Assembly: GCA_910585385.1 (NCBI GenBank)
Contig: CAJUDV010000009.1
Span: 3,934-67,933 of the forward strand
Length of the DNA: 64,000 nucleotides
Direction: 5' to 3'
Source: an uncultured Oscillibacter sp.
GTDB taxonomy: Bacteria > Bacillota > Clostridia > Oscillospirales > Oscillospiraceae
Every line of letters begins with the position of its first letter. The first letter of the stretch is position 1. The notes under the pieces were generated by a model, which was not told the origin of the DNA, did no database searches, and saw nothing but the letters and a program-made list of their open reading frames with translations. Shown here piece after piece: positions 1-8,056 of the stretch. A program made the position numbers and the translations under genes.

Positions 1-907
1 AGCAGGCCTCGTCCATGGGCCGCTGGAGCATGGCGGTGGCCGCCGGGTTGCAGTGGATCAGACGGCCCCGGTGGTCAAAGGCGGCCACGCCGTCGGTCAT
101 GTGGAGGAAGAGGGTGTCCAGCTTGTTGCGCTCGTTTTCCACGGCGGCCAGGGTGGACTGGAGAATATCCGCCATCTCGTTGAAGGTGCCGGTGAGAATG
201 CCGATCTCGTCGGTGGACTCCACCAGCAGCTCGCTGTCAAAATCCCCGGCGGCCACCCGCTCCGCGCCGGCGGTGAGCTTTTCAATGGGGCCCACCATGG
301 TCTTGGACAGCAGGAAGCTCAGCAGCACGGAGATCAAAAGGCCGATGACCAGGGCCTGCATGATGATGAGGAACAGCTGGGAGTTCAGGCCGGACACCGT
401 ATCCTTGTTGTCCAGGATGTAGACGATAAAGGCGTTTTCGCCCCCCATCACCGGCACCGCCACGTCCATGAAGTCCGCGGTGATGTCGCTCTCGTCTCCC
501 ACCGCGGTTTCGTCTCGCCGGATCACCGCGTTGCGGGCGGCCATCAGATTGGCGCTCTGCTCCCGGGGGAGGGCGGATTCGTTGGCGGAGCTTGAGATGT
601 AGGCGCCGGTTTCGCCGTCCAGCACAAAGTAGTTCCGGGTGCGGTAGTCCACGCCCAGGGAGCCGGCCCGGGCCTCCAGAATCTCCGCCACGCGGCCGGC
701 GGGGTCCTCCTGGTCCGCGGCGGCGCCCCTCAGGTCGAAGATGAAGCTGTTGCTCTCCCCGCTGAAGACGTCGCTCATCTGCTGGTAGAAGGAGTCGATG
801 TAAAAGCTGGAGACGCTGACCGTGAGGAAGGCGCCCACCACCGCCATCAGCGACGTGATGAGCAGCAGCAGGATCAGCGTGAGCTTCATATGAAGGCTTC
901 TGAACAT
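1..907 (-). CDS. walK: Sensor histidine kinase WalK-like, N-terminal part (runs off the window)
   Basis: The reading frame is open from an ATG at 907 to the window edge, about 302 codons. The start is set by an AAAGGAGG site at 913-921. The translated protein shows an N-terminal transmembrane helix (about residues 9-29), an extracellular sensor region, a second membrane helix, a HAMP segment (GPIEKLTAGAERVAAGDF) and the beginning of a PAS domain (FLHMTDGVAAFDHRGRL). This is the order found in WalK/YycG, the essential cell-wall kinase of Firmicutes. It lies 34 bases downstream of walR in the same direction, the usual walR-walK order. The kinase core itself is outside the window, so catalytic residues cannot be checked. 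Confidence 0.88.
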   Translation of the reverse strand, partial: MFRSLHMKLTLILLLLITSLMAVVGAFLTVSVSSFYIDSFYQQMSDVFSGESNSFIFDLRGAAADQEDPAGRVAEILEARAGSLGVDYRTRNYFVLDGETGAYISSSANESALPREQSANLMAARNAVIRRDETAVGDESDITADFMDVAVPVMGGENAFIVYILDNKDTVSGLNSQLFLIIMQALVIGLLISVLLSFLLSKTMVGPIEKLTAGAERVAAGDFDSELLVESTDEIGILTGTFNEMADILQSTLAAVENERNKLDTLFLHMTDGVAAFDHRGRLIHCNPAATAMLQRPMDEAC

Positions 908-941
908 GGCGGTCCTCCTTTACACAGGTTGGGGGAGCGGC

Positions 942-1658
942 TCACTCCTGCACGGAGAAATAGTATCCCACGCCCCGGCGGGTGAGGATGTAGGCGGGGC
1001 TGGCGGGATTCACCTCGATCTTCTCCCGCAGGCGGCGGACCGTCACGTCCACGGTGCGCACGTCGTCGCCCACGTAGCCGTAGTTCCACACCTGCTCCAT
1101 CAGGTCCACCCGGGAGTAGACCTTGTTGGGGTGGCTGGCCAGAAAGGTCAGGAGCTCATACTCCCGCTGGGTCAGGTCGATGGCCTGGCCGTCCCGGAAG
1201 ACCTGGCGGCTCTCGGTGTTGATGGAGAGGCTGGCGGACACCGCCATGGCGCCGGCGGCCGCCGTGGCCGCGGCGGGAGCCGCCATGGAGGTGCGGCGGA
1301 TGTTGGCCCCCACCCGGGCGATGAGCTCCCGCATGGAGAAGGGCTTGGTGATATAGTCGTCCGCGCCGATCTCCAGCCCCAGGACCTTGTCCGTCTCCTC
1401 CTCCCGGGCGGTGAGGATGATGACGGGCACGTTGTCCCCCGCCTGCCGCAGGGCGCGGCAGACCTCGAACCCGTTCATCCTGGGCAGCATGACGTCCAGC
1501 AGGATCAGGTCCGGCCTCTCCCCGCGGGCCTTGTTCAGCCCGTCCTCCCCGTCGTAGGCCTCCCGGGTCTGGTAGCCCTCCCGCTGGAGGTTAAAGCGGA
1601 GAATGTCCACGATGTTCTTCTCGTCCTCCACGATGAGGACGGTCTTCTGTCTGTCCAT
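942..1658 (-). CDS. walR: OmpR-family response regulator WalR-like
   Basis: A 238-residue two-domain regulator. The receiver domain (1-120) has acidic residues E11/D12, the phosphoacceptor Asp55 in LLDVMLP and Lys105 in ITKPF. A winged-helix DNA-binding domain follows (about 140-236) with the stretch DVRTVDVTVRRLREKIE that is typical of WalR/YycF. Between them is an Ala-rich linker (about 124-140). Known members control cell-wall hydrolase genes together with WalK, whose gene follows here. The start ATG at 1658 has a GGAGG site about 6 bases upstream. A 165-bp palindromic repeat sits directly upstream and may carry or separate regulatory signals. Confidence 0.93.
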   Translation of the reverse strand: MDRQKTVLIVEDEKNIVDILRFNLQREGYQTREAYDGEDGLNKARGERPDLILLDVMLPRMNGFEVCRALRQAGDNVPVIILTAREEETDKVLGLEIGADDYITKPFSMRELIARVGANIRRTSMAAPAAATAAAGAMAVSASLSINTESRQVFRDGQAIDLTQREYELLTFLASHPNKVYSRVDLMEQVWNYGYVGDDVRTVDVTVRRLREKIEVNPASPAYILTRRGVGYYFSVQE

Positions 1659-1677
1659 AAAAACCTCCGAGTTGTTT

Positions 1678-1842
1678 TAGGTCTTGTTTGAAAATTGGCG
1701 GAATGCCGGATTGGGGCGGATTTTTTTGCCAGGCAAGGCGATTTGACGCGGGAATCCTGACGGATTTCAAGTCAAATCAACGCAGTCCTGGCGGAAAAAG
1801 ATGCTCCAGGACGGCGTTTTGACATTTTTCAAACAAGGCCTA
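1678..1842. repeat. 165-bp palindromic repeat, copy A
   Basis: The ends are inverted repeats: TAGGTCTTGTTTGAAAA on the left and its near complement TTTTTCAAACAAGGCCTA on the right. An internal hairpin at about 1740-1778 has arms GATTTGAC/GTCAAATC. The internal part matches copies B (6303-6467) and C (48531-48695) in reverse orientation, and all three are exactly 165 bp. The right end (CTA at 1840-1842) is the TAG stop codon of the NUDIX gene. Nothing is coded inside. Confidence 0.85.
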
Positions 1843-2388
1843 AAGGTTCAGGAGCACTTTGGCCCGCAGCACGGCGGCCACGGTTTTGGCGTCCTCGATC
1901 TCACTGCTGACGCAGCGGTGCACCATCTCGTCAAAGGGCACCCGCTCCACGTTCAAAAACTCGTCCGGGTCCAGGTGCTGGGCCTCCATCCGCAGTCCCT
2001 GGGCCAGGAAGAGGTGCAGTGTCTCCCCAAAGCAGCCGGGGGACGGCAGCAGGCGGCCCAGGGGCAGGAATACCTCCGGCACCGCGCCGGTCTCCTCCCG
2101 GAGCTCCCGCAGGGCGCCGGCCGCCGGCTCCTCGCCCTCATCCAGCTTGCCCGCCGGGATCTCCAGGGTGGTCCGGCCGAAGACGTAGCGGTACTGGGTC
2201 ACCGCCAGCACGTTGTTCCGCTCGTCCAGGGGGAGGACGGCTACGCCGTCGGTGTGGTCCGCCACCTCCCGGAGAGAGGTGCCCCCGTTGGGCAGTTCCA
2301 CCGTGTCCACGTGGACGTCCATCAAAATGCCCTTGTATTTATCTTCCCTGCGCAGGAGCTTTTCAGTCAGATCCATCGGCTGCCCCAT
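1840..2388 (-). CDS. NUDIX hydrolase, ADP-ribose pyrophosphatase type
   Basis: A 182-residue protein with a complete Nudix box (GKLDEGEEPAAGALRELREE followed by TGA) preceded by the ADP-ribose-pyrophosphatase signature EIPAGK. The family hydrolyses ADP-ribose and related nucleoside diphosphate sugars in the cytosol with Mg2+ held by the REXXEE glutamates. The ATG at 2388 was chosen because GAGGTG lies 6 bases upstream; an in-frame ATG at 2376 is the alternative. The stop codon comes from the edge of repeat copy A, so the natural C-terminus may have been altered by the repeat. The gene reads toward walR but is separated from it by the repeat. Confidence 0.88.
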   Translation of the reverse strand: MGQPMDLTEKLLRREDKYKGILMDVHVDTVELPNGGTSLREVADHTDGVAVLPLDERNNVLAVTQYRYVFGRTTLEIPAGKLDEGEEPAAGALRELREETGAVPEVFLPLGRLLPSPGCFGETLHLFLAQGLRMEAQHLDPDEFLNVERVPFDEMVHRCVSSEIEDAKTVAAVLRAKVLLNL

Positions 2389-2598
2389 TGTGTACACCTC
2401 GCATGTTTCATTTTTAATAAGATGTGCCTATGGCAGTATAGCACATTTCAGAAAAAAAGCAAAGAGTTCCTGCCGCGCCGCCGGGATATTTTCCGTCCCC
2501 GGCGGGTCTGGGAGGGCCCTCTCCCGCATAATCCTGGAAAAAGAGGAGAAAATGGGCCTGTGGTTTTTCTCTCCCAATCGTTCATTTTGGAGGCGGGT

Positions 2599-3135
2599 AT
2601 GCGCAGACGTCTGTTTTTCTGGGAGCTGGCGGGCTTTCTGTTCACCGGGGCGCTGGGAACGGCGCTCCATTTTGTCTACGACTGGAGCGGGCGGGCCCCT
2701 GCGGCGGCGGTCTTCTCCGCCGTCAATGAGTCCACCTGGGAGCACATGAAGCTTTTGTTTGTGCCGGTGTTTTTGTTCTCCGTGATTCAGATGGGCTTTC
2801 TGGGGCGGGACTGCCCCCACCTGCTGTGGTGCAGGGCCCTCTCCGCCCTGGCGGGACTGGCGCTGATTCCGGTTTTGTTCTATACCTACACCGGCGTTCT
2901 GGGCTATCACGTCGTCTGGGCGGACATCGCCGTGTTTTTTTTGGCGGACGGGGCGCTGTTTGCCCTGGACGGCTGGCTGCTGCGCCGGGGAAGGCAGCGG
3001 GCCCTGTGGCGGCAGGTGGCCGGGCTGGCGGTGCTGTGGGGGCTGATGTTCGCCTTTGTGCTTTGCACCGTCCGCCCGCCCCGCATCGCCCTGTGGCGGG
3101 ACCCTGTGACGGGACAGTACGGCGTCACGCTGTAA
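2599..3135 (+). CDS. DUF6512-like multi-span membrane protein
   Basis: A 178-residue hydrophobic protein starting at an ATG preceded by TTGGAGGCGG. About five membrane helices are visible. The early motif VNESTWEHMKLLF in the first loop is what places it with the DUF6512-type integral membrane proteins of Clostridia. No biochemical function is known for that family. The gene stands alone: the NUDIX gene is divergent upstream and a strong terminator follows its stop codon. The assignment rests on recalled motif similarity, not on a search. Confidence 0.65.
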   Translation: MRRRLFFWELAGFLFTGALGTALHFVYDWSGRAPAAAVFSAVNESTWEHMKLLFVPVFLFSVIQMGFLGRDCPHLLWCRALSALAGLALIPVLFYTYTGVLGYHVVWADIAVFFLADGALFALDGWLLRRGRQRALWRQVAGLAVLWGLMFAFVLCTVRPPRIALWRDPVTGQYGVTL

Positions 3136-3136
3136 A

Positions 3137-3163
3137 AAAGCGCCCCTCGGGGGCGCTTTCGCA
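3137..3163 (+). terminator. Rho-independent terminator after the DUF6512-like gene
   Basis: The hairpin AAGCGCCCC-TCG-GGGGCGCTT begins one base after the stop codon and is followed by TTCGCATTTT, a weak U-tract. Confidence 0.8.
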
Positions 3164-3210
3164 TTTTCTCCCCGCCGCCGGAGTTCACATTGATTTTACA
3201 TCCCCCCGCC

Positions 3211-3239
3211 TTGACCCCGGGGGGATTCCGCAGTATAAT
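3211..3239 (+). promoter_or_regulatory. Sigma-A type promoter for the xpaC-telA cluster
   Basis: TTGACC (3211-3216), a 17-base spacer and TATAAT (3234-3239) give a near-consensus housekeeping promoter 36 bases before the xpaC start. Confidence 0.8.
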
Positions 3240-3274
3240 ATTTCAGTAAAATGACGATGAAAGGAGAAGCACGG

Positions 3275-3988
3275 ATGAAGACGGAGGTCCGAAAGCCAGT
3301 GGCGCCCTTTTACGCGGTGGCGGCGCTGTGGATTGTCTATGCCCTGCTGTTTCCACTGTACGCCCCCGCCCACTACGCCCTGCTGGTGGCCGCCTCCGCG
3401 GCGGTGTACCTCATCGCCGACGCCCTGTGCAAAAGCGGCGGCGTGGTGGGGGAGAAAAAGGCCGCCCCCAAGGCGGAGAAAAAAGCGGCGGAGCCCCATA
3501 CCGGCAGCGCCGAGCTGGACAAGATGCTCAAAGACGGGCGGCTGGCCGTCGCCGAGATGAAGCGGCTGGACGACAACATCGCCGACCCCGGCGTCTCCGC
3601 CGACATCGTGCGGCTGGAGCAGGTGTCGGAGAAGATCTTCGAGGCGGTGAAGGACCGGCCGGAGAAGCTGCCCCAGATCCACAAGTTCATGGACTACTAC
3701 CTGCCCACCACGTTGAAGCTCCTGAACGCCTACGACCGCATGAGCGCCACCGGCGTCTCCGGGGAGAACATCGACGGCACGCTTACCAAGGTGGAGGGCA
3801 TGATGCGCAACATCGTGGCCGCCTTTGAAAAGCAGCTGGACGCCCTGTACGGCGCCGACGCCCTGGACATCTCCACGGACATCACCGTGCTGGAGACCAT
3901 GATGGCCCGGGAGGGCCTGACGGGCCAGCCGTTGAAAGCGGAGACCGCGCCGCCGGAGGACGGCACGGACATCCGTCTGGAGCTGTGA
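3275..3988 (+). CDS. XpaC family protein (5-bromo-4-chloroindolyl phosphate hydrolysis protein)
   Basis: A 237-residue protein with two closely spaced N-terminal membrane helices (about 12-50), a Lys/Ala-rich linker and a helical cytoplasmic domain (about 75-215) with the XpaC-like pattern LDKMLKDGR...MKRLDDNI...KFMDYYLPTTLKLL. XpaC genes usually sit directly before telA, as here. The biochemical role is unclear; the family is linked to membrane or toxic-anion stress. The start at 3275 is supported by AAAGGAGAA 7-8 bases upstream; the in-frame ATG at 3251 lacks such a site. It is transcribed from the promoter at 3211-3239. Confidence 0.85.
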   Translation: MKTEVRKPVAPFYAVAALWIVYALLFPLYAPAHYALLVAASAAVYLIADALCKSGGVVGEKKAAPKAEKKAAEPHTGSAELDKMLKDGRLAVAEMKRLDDNIADPGVSADIVRLEQVSEKIFEAVKDRPEKLPQIHKFMDYYLPTTLKLLNAYDRMSATGVSGENIDGTLTKVEGMMRNIVAAFEKQLDALYGADALDISTDITVLETMMAREGLTGQPLKAETAPPEDGTDIRLEL

Positions 3989-4020
3989 GGGGGCCCGCCG
4001 TGGAAAAGAGGGAACGGGAC

Positions 4021-4221
4021 ATGCCCTGGTGGGGATTCGCCCTGCCGGCGGCCTGCTGCTGGGCGCTGGGCATTGCTTGGGTTCCCCTCCATTTGGAGAA
4101 TCCGGACGGGCTGGACGTCATGGTGGCGCTGGTATGGCTGGCAAGCGCCGTGGTCTGGACCGTTCGGGCAGCCGGGGCATTCCGCAGGCGGAACGCCCCG
4201 GAGGACGAGGGCCGGGACTGA
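4021..4221 (+). CDS. Small two-helix membrane protein between xpaC and telA
   Basis: A 66-residue protein consisting almost only of two membrane helices (about 3-20 and 30-50) with a charged C-terminus. The ATG at 4021 has GAGGGA 7 bases upstream; a GTG at 3985 that overlaps the xpaC stop codon is the alternative start (78 residues). No family is recognised. Its place inside the xpaC-telA operon suggests an accessory membrane role, which is inference only. Confidence 0.6.
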   Translation: MPWWGFALPAACCWALGIAWVPLHLENPDGLDVMVALVWLASAVVWTVRAAGAFRRRNAPEDEGRD

Positions 4222-4280
4222 GGGCGGCGGCATCGGCCGTATTGACACTTTGGGCCATTGGCGAAGCGGGAGGAAACGGG

Positions 4281-4646
4281 ATGAAGCGGAGAGACCTTCT
4301 CTGGCACTATGTTTATATCGTATTCTTCGCGGGATTGGGCGCCGCCTGCCTGTGGCTTGACCGGATCTGCGACTATACCATCCCGATGACGGCCGTCGGG
4401 TTCTGCTGGCTGGCGCTGGCGGCGGGGGCGGTGCCGGCGGCCCGGGCCGCACGGCGGAGCGGACGGGACTTCCAGTCTCTCCTCCAGGGCTGCGGCTGTG
4501 TGGTGGTCGGCGCGACGGGACTGTGCTGGGGTCTTGCCAACAAAGACGCCTTCCAGCAGTTCATAGGCGTCCTCTGGCTGGCGCTGGCGGCACAGTGGCT
4601 GGTCCGGGGCATTCGGAGGCTCCGGGAGGGCGGGGACGCCGGATGA
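4281..4646 (+). CDS. Small four-helix membrane protein between xpaC and telA
   Basis: A 121-residue protein with a GGGAGG site 6 bases before the ATG. Four hydrophobic segments (about 8-26, 31-50, 66-84 and 89-108) alternate with Arg-rich loops (PAARAARRSGRDF and RGIRRLREGG), so most of the protein lies in the membrane. No known family is recognised. It is co-directional with xpaC and telA and probably co-transcribed, since no terminator separates them. Confidence 0.65.
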   Translation: MKRRDLLWHYVYIVFFAGLGAACLWLDRICDYTIPMTAVGFCWLALAAGAVPAARAARRSGRDFQSLLQGCGCVVVGATGLCWGLANKDAFQQFIGVLWLALAAQWLVRGIRRLREGGDAG

Positions 4647-4740
4647 GGAGGAGTCCTCCCGCGGAGCCCGCGGGGATGCCCGGCGGCATCCGTATTCTAA
4701 ATACCGAAATAAGAAATCAACTTTTACGGAGGAGACAACC

Positions 4741-5916
4741 ATGACTGAGAACCATGACTTTGAGCTGACCCTGACCCCCGACGCCTCCGCGGCCGCGGAG
4801 GCCGTGCCGGAGCTGACGCTGGATCCCTCCGCCCCCGCCGCCCCGGCCCCGGAGCCGGCCAAGCCGGAGGTAAAGCCGGTGGAGATCGACGACTCCATGC
4901 TCTCCGAGGCGGAGAAGAAGGCGGTGGAGGACTTCTCCAAGAAGATCGACGTGATGGACTCCAACATGATCTTGCAGTACGGCGCGGCCGCCCAGAAGAA
5001 CGTGGCGGGCTTCTCTGAGAACGCGCTGAAATCCGTGCGGACCAAGGACCTGGGGGAGATCGGCAAGTCCCTCTCGGAGCTGGTGGTGGAGCTGAAGGAC
5101 TTTGGCGAGGAGGAGGAGAAAAAGGGCCTCTTCGGCAAGTTCAAAAAGGCCGGGAACAAGCTGGAGACCATGAAGGCCCAGCACGCCAAGGTGGAGGCCA
5201 ACGTGGACAAGATCGCCCGGGAGCTGGAGGCGCACCAGGTGGCCCTGCTGAAGGACGTGGCCATGTTCGACCAGATGTACGAGCTGAACCTCAAGTACTA
5301 CAAGGAGCTGACCATGTACATCCTGGCGGGCAAAAAGAAACTGGCCGACGTGCGGGAGAATGAGCTCCCCGCCCTGCGGGCCCGGGCGGAGCAGACCGGC
5401 GCCCAGGAGGACGCCCAGGCCTACAACGACAAGGTGCAGATGTGCGAGCGGTTTGAGAAGAAGCTCCACGACCTGGAGCTGACCCGCATGATCTCCATCC
5501 AGATGGGTCCCCAGACCCGGCTCCTCCAGAACAATGACACGCTGATGGTGGAGAAGATCCAGTCCTCCCTGGTGAACACCATCCCCCTGTGGAAGAGCCA
5601 GATGGTGCTGGCCCTGGGCATGGAGCACGGCCGCCAGGCCACCGCCGCCCAGAGCGCCGTGACGGAGATGACCAACGAGCTTCTCAAGAAGAACGCCGAC
5701 ATGCTGAAAATGGGCACCATCCAGACCGCCCGGGAGGCGGAGCGGAGCATTGTGGACATCGAGACCCTCCAGCACACCAATGAGCAGCTGATCTCCACGC
5801 TGGACGAGGTTTTGAACATCCAGCGGGAGGGCGCCGAGAAGCGCAGGGCCGCCGAGGCGGAGCTGGGCCGCATTGAGGGCGAGCTCCGGGCGAAGCTGAT
5901 GGAGCTGAGAAAGTAG
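4741..5916 (+). CDS. telA: Toxic anion resistance protein, TelA/KlaA family
   Basis: A 391-residue soluble, strongly helical protein. The first 60 residues are Pro/Ala/Glu-rich and probably disordered. The rest matches the TelA pattern: LGEIGKSLSELVVELK, FGKFKKAGNKLE, a long coiled-coil middle and NTIPLWKSQMVLALG near residue 285, the most recognisable family block. TelA proteins are linked to resistance to tellurite and to cell-envelope antimicrobials; their mechanism is not settled. The ATG at 4741 follows a GGAGGAGACAACC site. The neighbouring XpaC gene fits the usual pairing. It is the last gene of the operon started by the promoter at 3211. Confidence 0.9.
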   Translation: MTENHDFELTLTPDASAAAEAVPELTLDPSAPAAPAPEPAKPEVKPVEIDDSMLSEAEKKAVEDFSKKIDVMDSNMILQYGAAAQKNVAGFSENALKSVRTKDLGEIGKSLSELVVELKDFGEEEEKKGLFGKFKKAGNKLETMKAQHAKVEANVDKIARELEAHQVALLKDVAMFDQMYELNLKYYKELTMYILAGKKKLADVRENELPALRARAEQTGAQEDAQAYNDKVQMCERFEKKLHDLELTRMISIQMGPQTRLLQNNDTLMVEKIQSSLVNTIPLWKSQMVLALGMEHGRQATAAQSAVTEMTNELLKKNADMLKMGTIQTAREAERSIVDIETLQHTNEQLISTLDEVLNIQREGAEKRRAAEAELGRIEGELRAKLMELRK

Positions 5917-5919
5917 CCG

Positions 5920-6132
5920 TCACAGGCGCTCCCGGGCGATGGAGAAGGCGGCCGGGAACATGGTCTCCGGATCCATGTCCTGCCGCTCCAGGCAGGCGTC
6001 CCGACAGCGCTCCGGCGCCGCCGGATTGTTCTCCTCCAGCCGCTTGATTCCGTTATATGCCCGGCAGTCAGTAAAGCCCGCGGCGCGGTGGGACCGGGCG
6101 TATTCATACGGCGGCTCCATGAAGGCGGTCAT
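5920..6132 (-). CDS. Small conserved-looking hypothetical protein
   Basis: A 70-residue protein with a strong AGGAGG site 6 bases before its ATG, which is the main support that it is real. It ends 3 bases from the convergent telA stop. It has a mixed, charged composition with two Cys (CRDACLERQ) and no membrane segment. No family is recognised. It is divergent from the broken XRE gene at 6176, so it may once have been regulated by that repressor. Confidence 0.6.
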   Translation of the reverse strand: MTAFMEPPYEYARSHRAAGFTDCRAYNGIKRLEENNPAAPERCRDACLERQDMDPETMFPAAFSIARERL

Positions 6133-6175
6133 GGAAATTCCTCCTATATACGCCTATAAACGCATAACATATACG

Positions 6176-6566
6176 ATGAAACCGTATGCCAAGAGGCGCG
6201 TTACGCAGATACCTGCCAGGCGGCTGAAAGAACTTCGGGAAAACCGCAGAGTCTGCCAACGGGGGATGGCGGAACATCCCGGTTTTTCGTTTCGGGGCTG
6301 TCTAGAGTCTGTTTTAAAACCGTCAAAACGCCGTCTTAGGGCGTCTTTTTCCGCCGGGGCTACGTTGATTTGACTTGAAATCCGCTAGGATTCCCGCGTC
6401 AAATCGCCTTGCTCGACAGAAAAATCTGCTCCAATCCGGCATTCTGCCGGTTTTCAAACAGACTCTAGGCCCTGATCGCCATTGCCGGCTACTACCTGTA
6501 TCCATTGACTATCATGCGGACCGGACGGATGTGCCGGACTTCAATACAACCGAGGCAGAGGGGTGA
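6176..6566 (+). pseudogene. Broken XRE-family helix-turn-helix repressor, split by a 165-bp repeat
   Basis: The ATG at 6176 opens a reading frame for an XRE-type start (RLKELRENRRVCQRGMAE), which breaks off at 6302 where repeat copy B begins. Just after the repeat, at 6470, the end of the same domain resumes as ALIAIAGYY. A one-base loss then shifts the frame, and the expected continuation SIDYHADRTDVPDFNTTE runs to a stop at 6566. The middle of the helix-turn-helix (about 20-25 codons) is missing. The ends match XRE repressors of the common ...ALADYYxVSTDYLLGRT type, so this is a dead gene and not two small ORFs. Confidence 0.75.
6303..6467. repeat. 165-bp palindromic repeat, copy B
   Basis: Termini are TAGAGTCTGTTTTAAAACCG and, at the right, CGGTTTTCAAACAGACTCTA, complementary at 19 of 20 positions. 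Both ends are embedded in CTAG. The internal hairpin (arms GATTTGAC and GTCAAATC, about 6365-6405) and the length are the same as in copy C. It interrupts an XRE repressor gene. Confidence 0.9.
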
Positions 6567-6570
6567 GCCT

Positions 6571-7749
6571 ATGAAATTTTTCCAAAAACGCCCGGTGGCC
6601 GTGGCCGTGATGATCGCCGCCATCCTGGCGGGAATCCTGCTGGGAAACGCCCGCAGGCCCGACGGCGCGGGGGACGCGGCCACCTCCATCGTGGGAAACT
6701 ACCAGTACGTCATGGACGGCGAGGGCGTCGTCTCCGAGAGGACCATGGCCTACATCGACGATATGAACGCCTCGCTGTTCGCCCAGACCGGCGCCCAGAT
6801 CGCCGTGATCGTGACGGACACCACCGGGGATGCGGAGATCGGCGACTACACCCAGCGGGAATTTGACCGCCTGGGGGTGGGGGCCAGGGAGACCAACAAC
6901 GGCGTGCTGCTGGTGCTGGCCCTGCGCAACATGTACATGGGCGAGGCGGACGGAGACTACTATATCGCTTGGGGCAGCGGCTTCCGCGGCCGGGAGCAGG
7001 ACAGCCTGTACAGCATCATGCTGGACCGCATGGAGGAGCCCTTTGCCAGGAAGGACTACGACCAGGCGGTGCGCAGGACCTTTGACAGCCTGGTGGAGTA
7101 TTTAGAGGGACTGTATGGCGTGACGGTGAAGGAGAACTACATTCCCGCCGTCCGGCAGGAGTACACCGCCCTGGCCGGGAACTACGAGACCCGGACCACC
7201 GGCTATGTGCCGCCCTCTCCCCTGGCGCTGGTGAGCGGGCTGGTGATTTTGCTGGTTGTGCTCTTCGCGGTGTGGATCGCCCTGGACGCCATGCGCTACC
7301 GGCGGTACCGCCGGCGGTACATGATGCCCGGCATGGGGATTCCCACGGTTCCCTATTACCCGGTGTTCTGGGGCCGGCCCCGGCGGCGCAGGCCGCCTCT
7401 GCCCCCCAGACCGCCCCGCAGGCCGCCTCCCCCGCCGCCCCCAAGAGGGGGAGGCGGAAGACCGCCCCGGCCGCCCCGCGGGGGCTTTGGCGGCGGTTCC
7501 TTTGGCGGCGGAGGCGGCCGCGGAGGCTTTGGCGGCGGTTCTTTCGGCGGCGGAGGCGGCCGCGGGGGCTTTGGCGGCGGTTCCTTCGGCGGCGGAGGCG
7601 GCCGCGGAGGCTTCGGCGGCGGTTCTTTCGGCGGCGGAGGAGGCCGCGGGGGTTTCGGCGGCGGTTCCTTCGGCGGCGGAGGCGGCCGCGGGGGCTTTGG
7701 CGGCGGTTCCTTCGGCGGCGGCGGAGGCCGCGGAGGCGGGCGCCGGTAG
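6571..7749 (+). CDS. TPM-domain protein with proline- and glycine-rich tandem-repeat tail
   Basis: A 392-residue protein. A hydrophobic N-terminal segment (8-25) is probably a signal or anchor; a TPM domain (about 45-190) has the motifs IAVIVTDTTGD, NNGVLLVLAL and IAWGSGFRG; a membrane helix lies at about 217-237; then comes a Pro/Arg-rich stretch and a tail of six 14-residue repeats of the type GGFGGGSFGGGGGR. TPM proteins (YgcG/Psb32/MOLO1 type) are membrane-anchored with an extracytoplasmic domain; their role is poorly defined. Glycine-rich tails are common in the family, often as GGGSFGGGGSSGRW. The ATG at 6571 was chosen over an upstream in-frame ATG at 6505, which lies in pseudogene sequence. 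Confidence 0.82.
   Translation: MKFFQKRPVAVAVMIAAILAGILLGNARRPDGAGDAATSIVGNYQYVMDGEGVVSERTMAYIDDMNASLFAQTGAQIAVIVTDTTGDAEIGDYTQREFDRLGVGARETNNGVLLVLALRNMYMGEADGDYYIAWGSGFRGREQDSLYSIMLDRMEEPFARKDYDQAVRRTFDSLVEYLEGLYGVTVKENYIPAVRQEYTALAGNYETRTTGYVPPSPLALVSGLVILLVVLFAVWIALDAMRYRRYRRRYMMPGMGIPTVPYYPVFWGRPRRRRPPLPPRPPRRPPPPPPPRGGGGRPPRPPRGGFGGGSFGGGGGRGGFGGGSFGGGGGRGGFGGGSFGGGGGRGGFGGGSFGGGGGRGGFGGGSFGGGGGRGGFGGGSFGGGGGRGGGRR
7477..7728. repeat. Six 42-bp tandem repeats coding for the Gly-rich tail
   Basis: Six in-frame units of 42 bp begin with CGCGGGGGCTTTGGCGGCGG or close variants. They differ mainly at third positions (GGC/GGA/GGG, TTT/TTC), which suggests selection on the protein repeat as well as DNA duplication. 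Confidence 0.95.
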
Positions 7750-7771
7750 GCCGCGGAAAGAGAAGTGAAGA

Positions 7772-7800
7772 GGCACGGCCCTTTGGGGCCGTGCCTTTGC
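7772..7800 (+). terminator. Terminator after the TPM gene
   Basis: The hairpin GGCACGGCC-CTTT-GGGGCCGTGCC is followed by TTTGCG and lies 23 bases after the stop codon. Confidence 0.8.
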
Positions 7801-7869
7801 GCGTTGGGGCCGCTTTCTCCAAGAGGGCCGGAGGGCCGGTGTTTCCGTGAGGGAAGAATCGAAATTTAA

Positions 7870-7899
7870 TTGATTGCTTCGATTTTATTTTCGTATAAA
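7870..7899 (+). promoter_or_regulatory. Candidate promoter in the AT-rich leader of putP
   Basis: TTGATT (7870-7875), 18 bases and TATAAA (7894-7899) lie in an unusually AT-rich 200-bp stretch. An inverted repeat AATCGAA/TTCGATT spans the -35 side. No gene lies between 7750 and 8056; a second weak -10-like TATGAT occurs at about 8014. The leader of about 150 bases has no recognisable riboswitch. Confidence 0.4.
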
Positions 7900-8056
7900 A
7901 TTCGTCTGATTCATATCCGTTGGGAGATCTATGGTGCTGATTTATGATGAAGAATAGAGTACAGAATAAATTCTATACGGTGTTCTGTATTTCATTCTTG
8001 TGAAAAGTGTGGTATGATGTCACACGCTGAACTCACATTTATAAAGGAGAGAGATT

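Noticed and set aside
7477..7728. Tandem 42-bp units as a possible CRISPR array
   Set aside because: The units abut without spacers and encode an in-frame Gly-rich protein tail.
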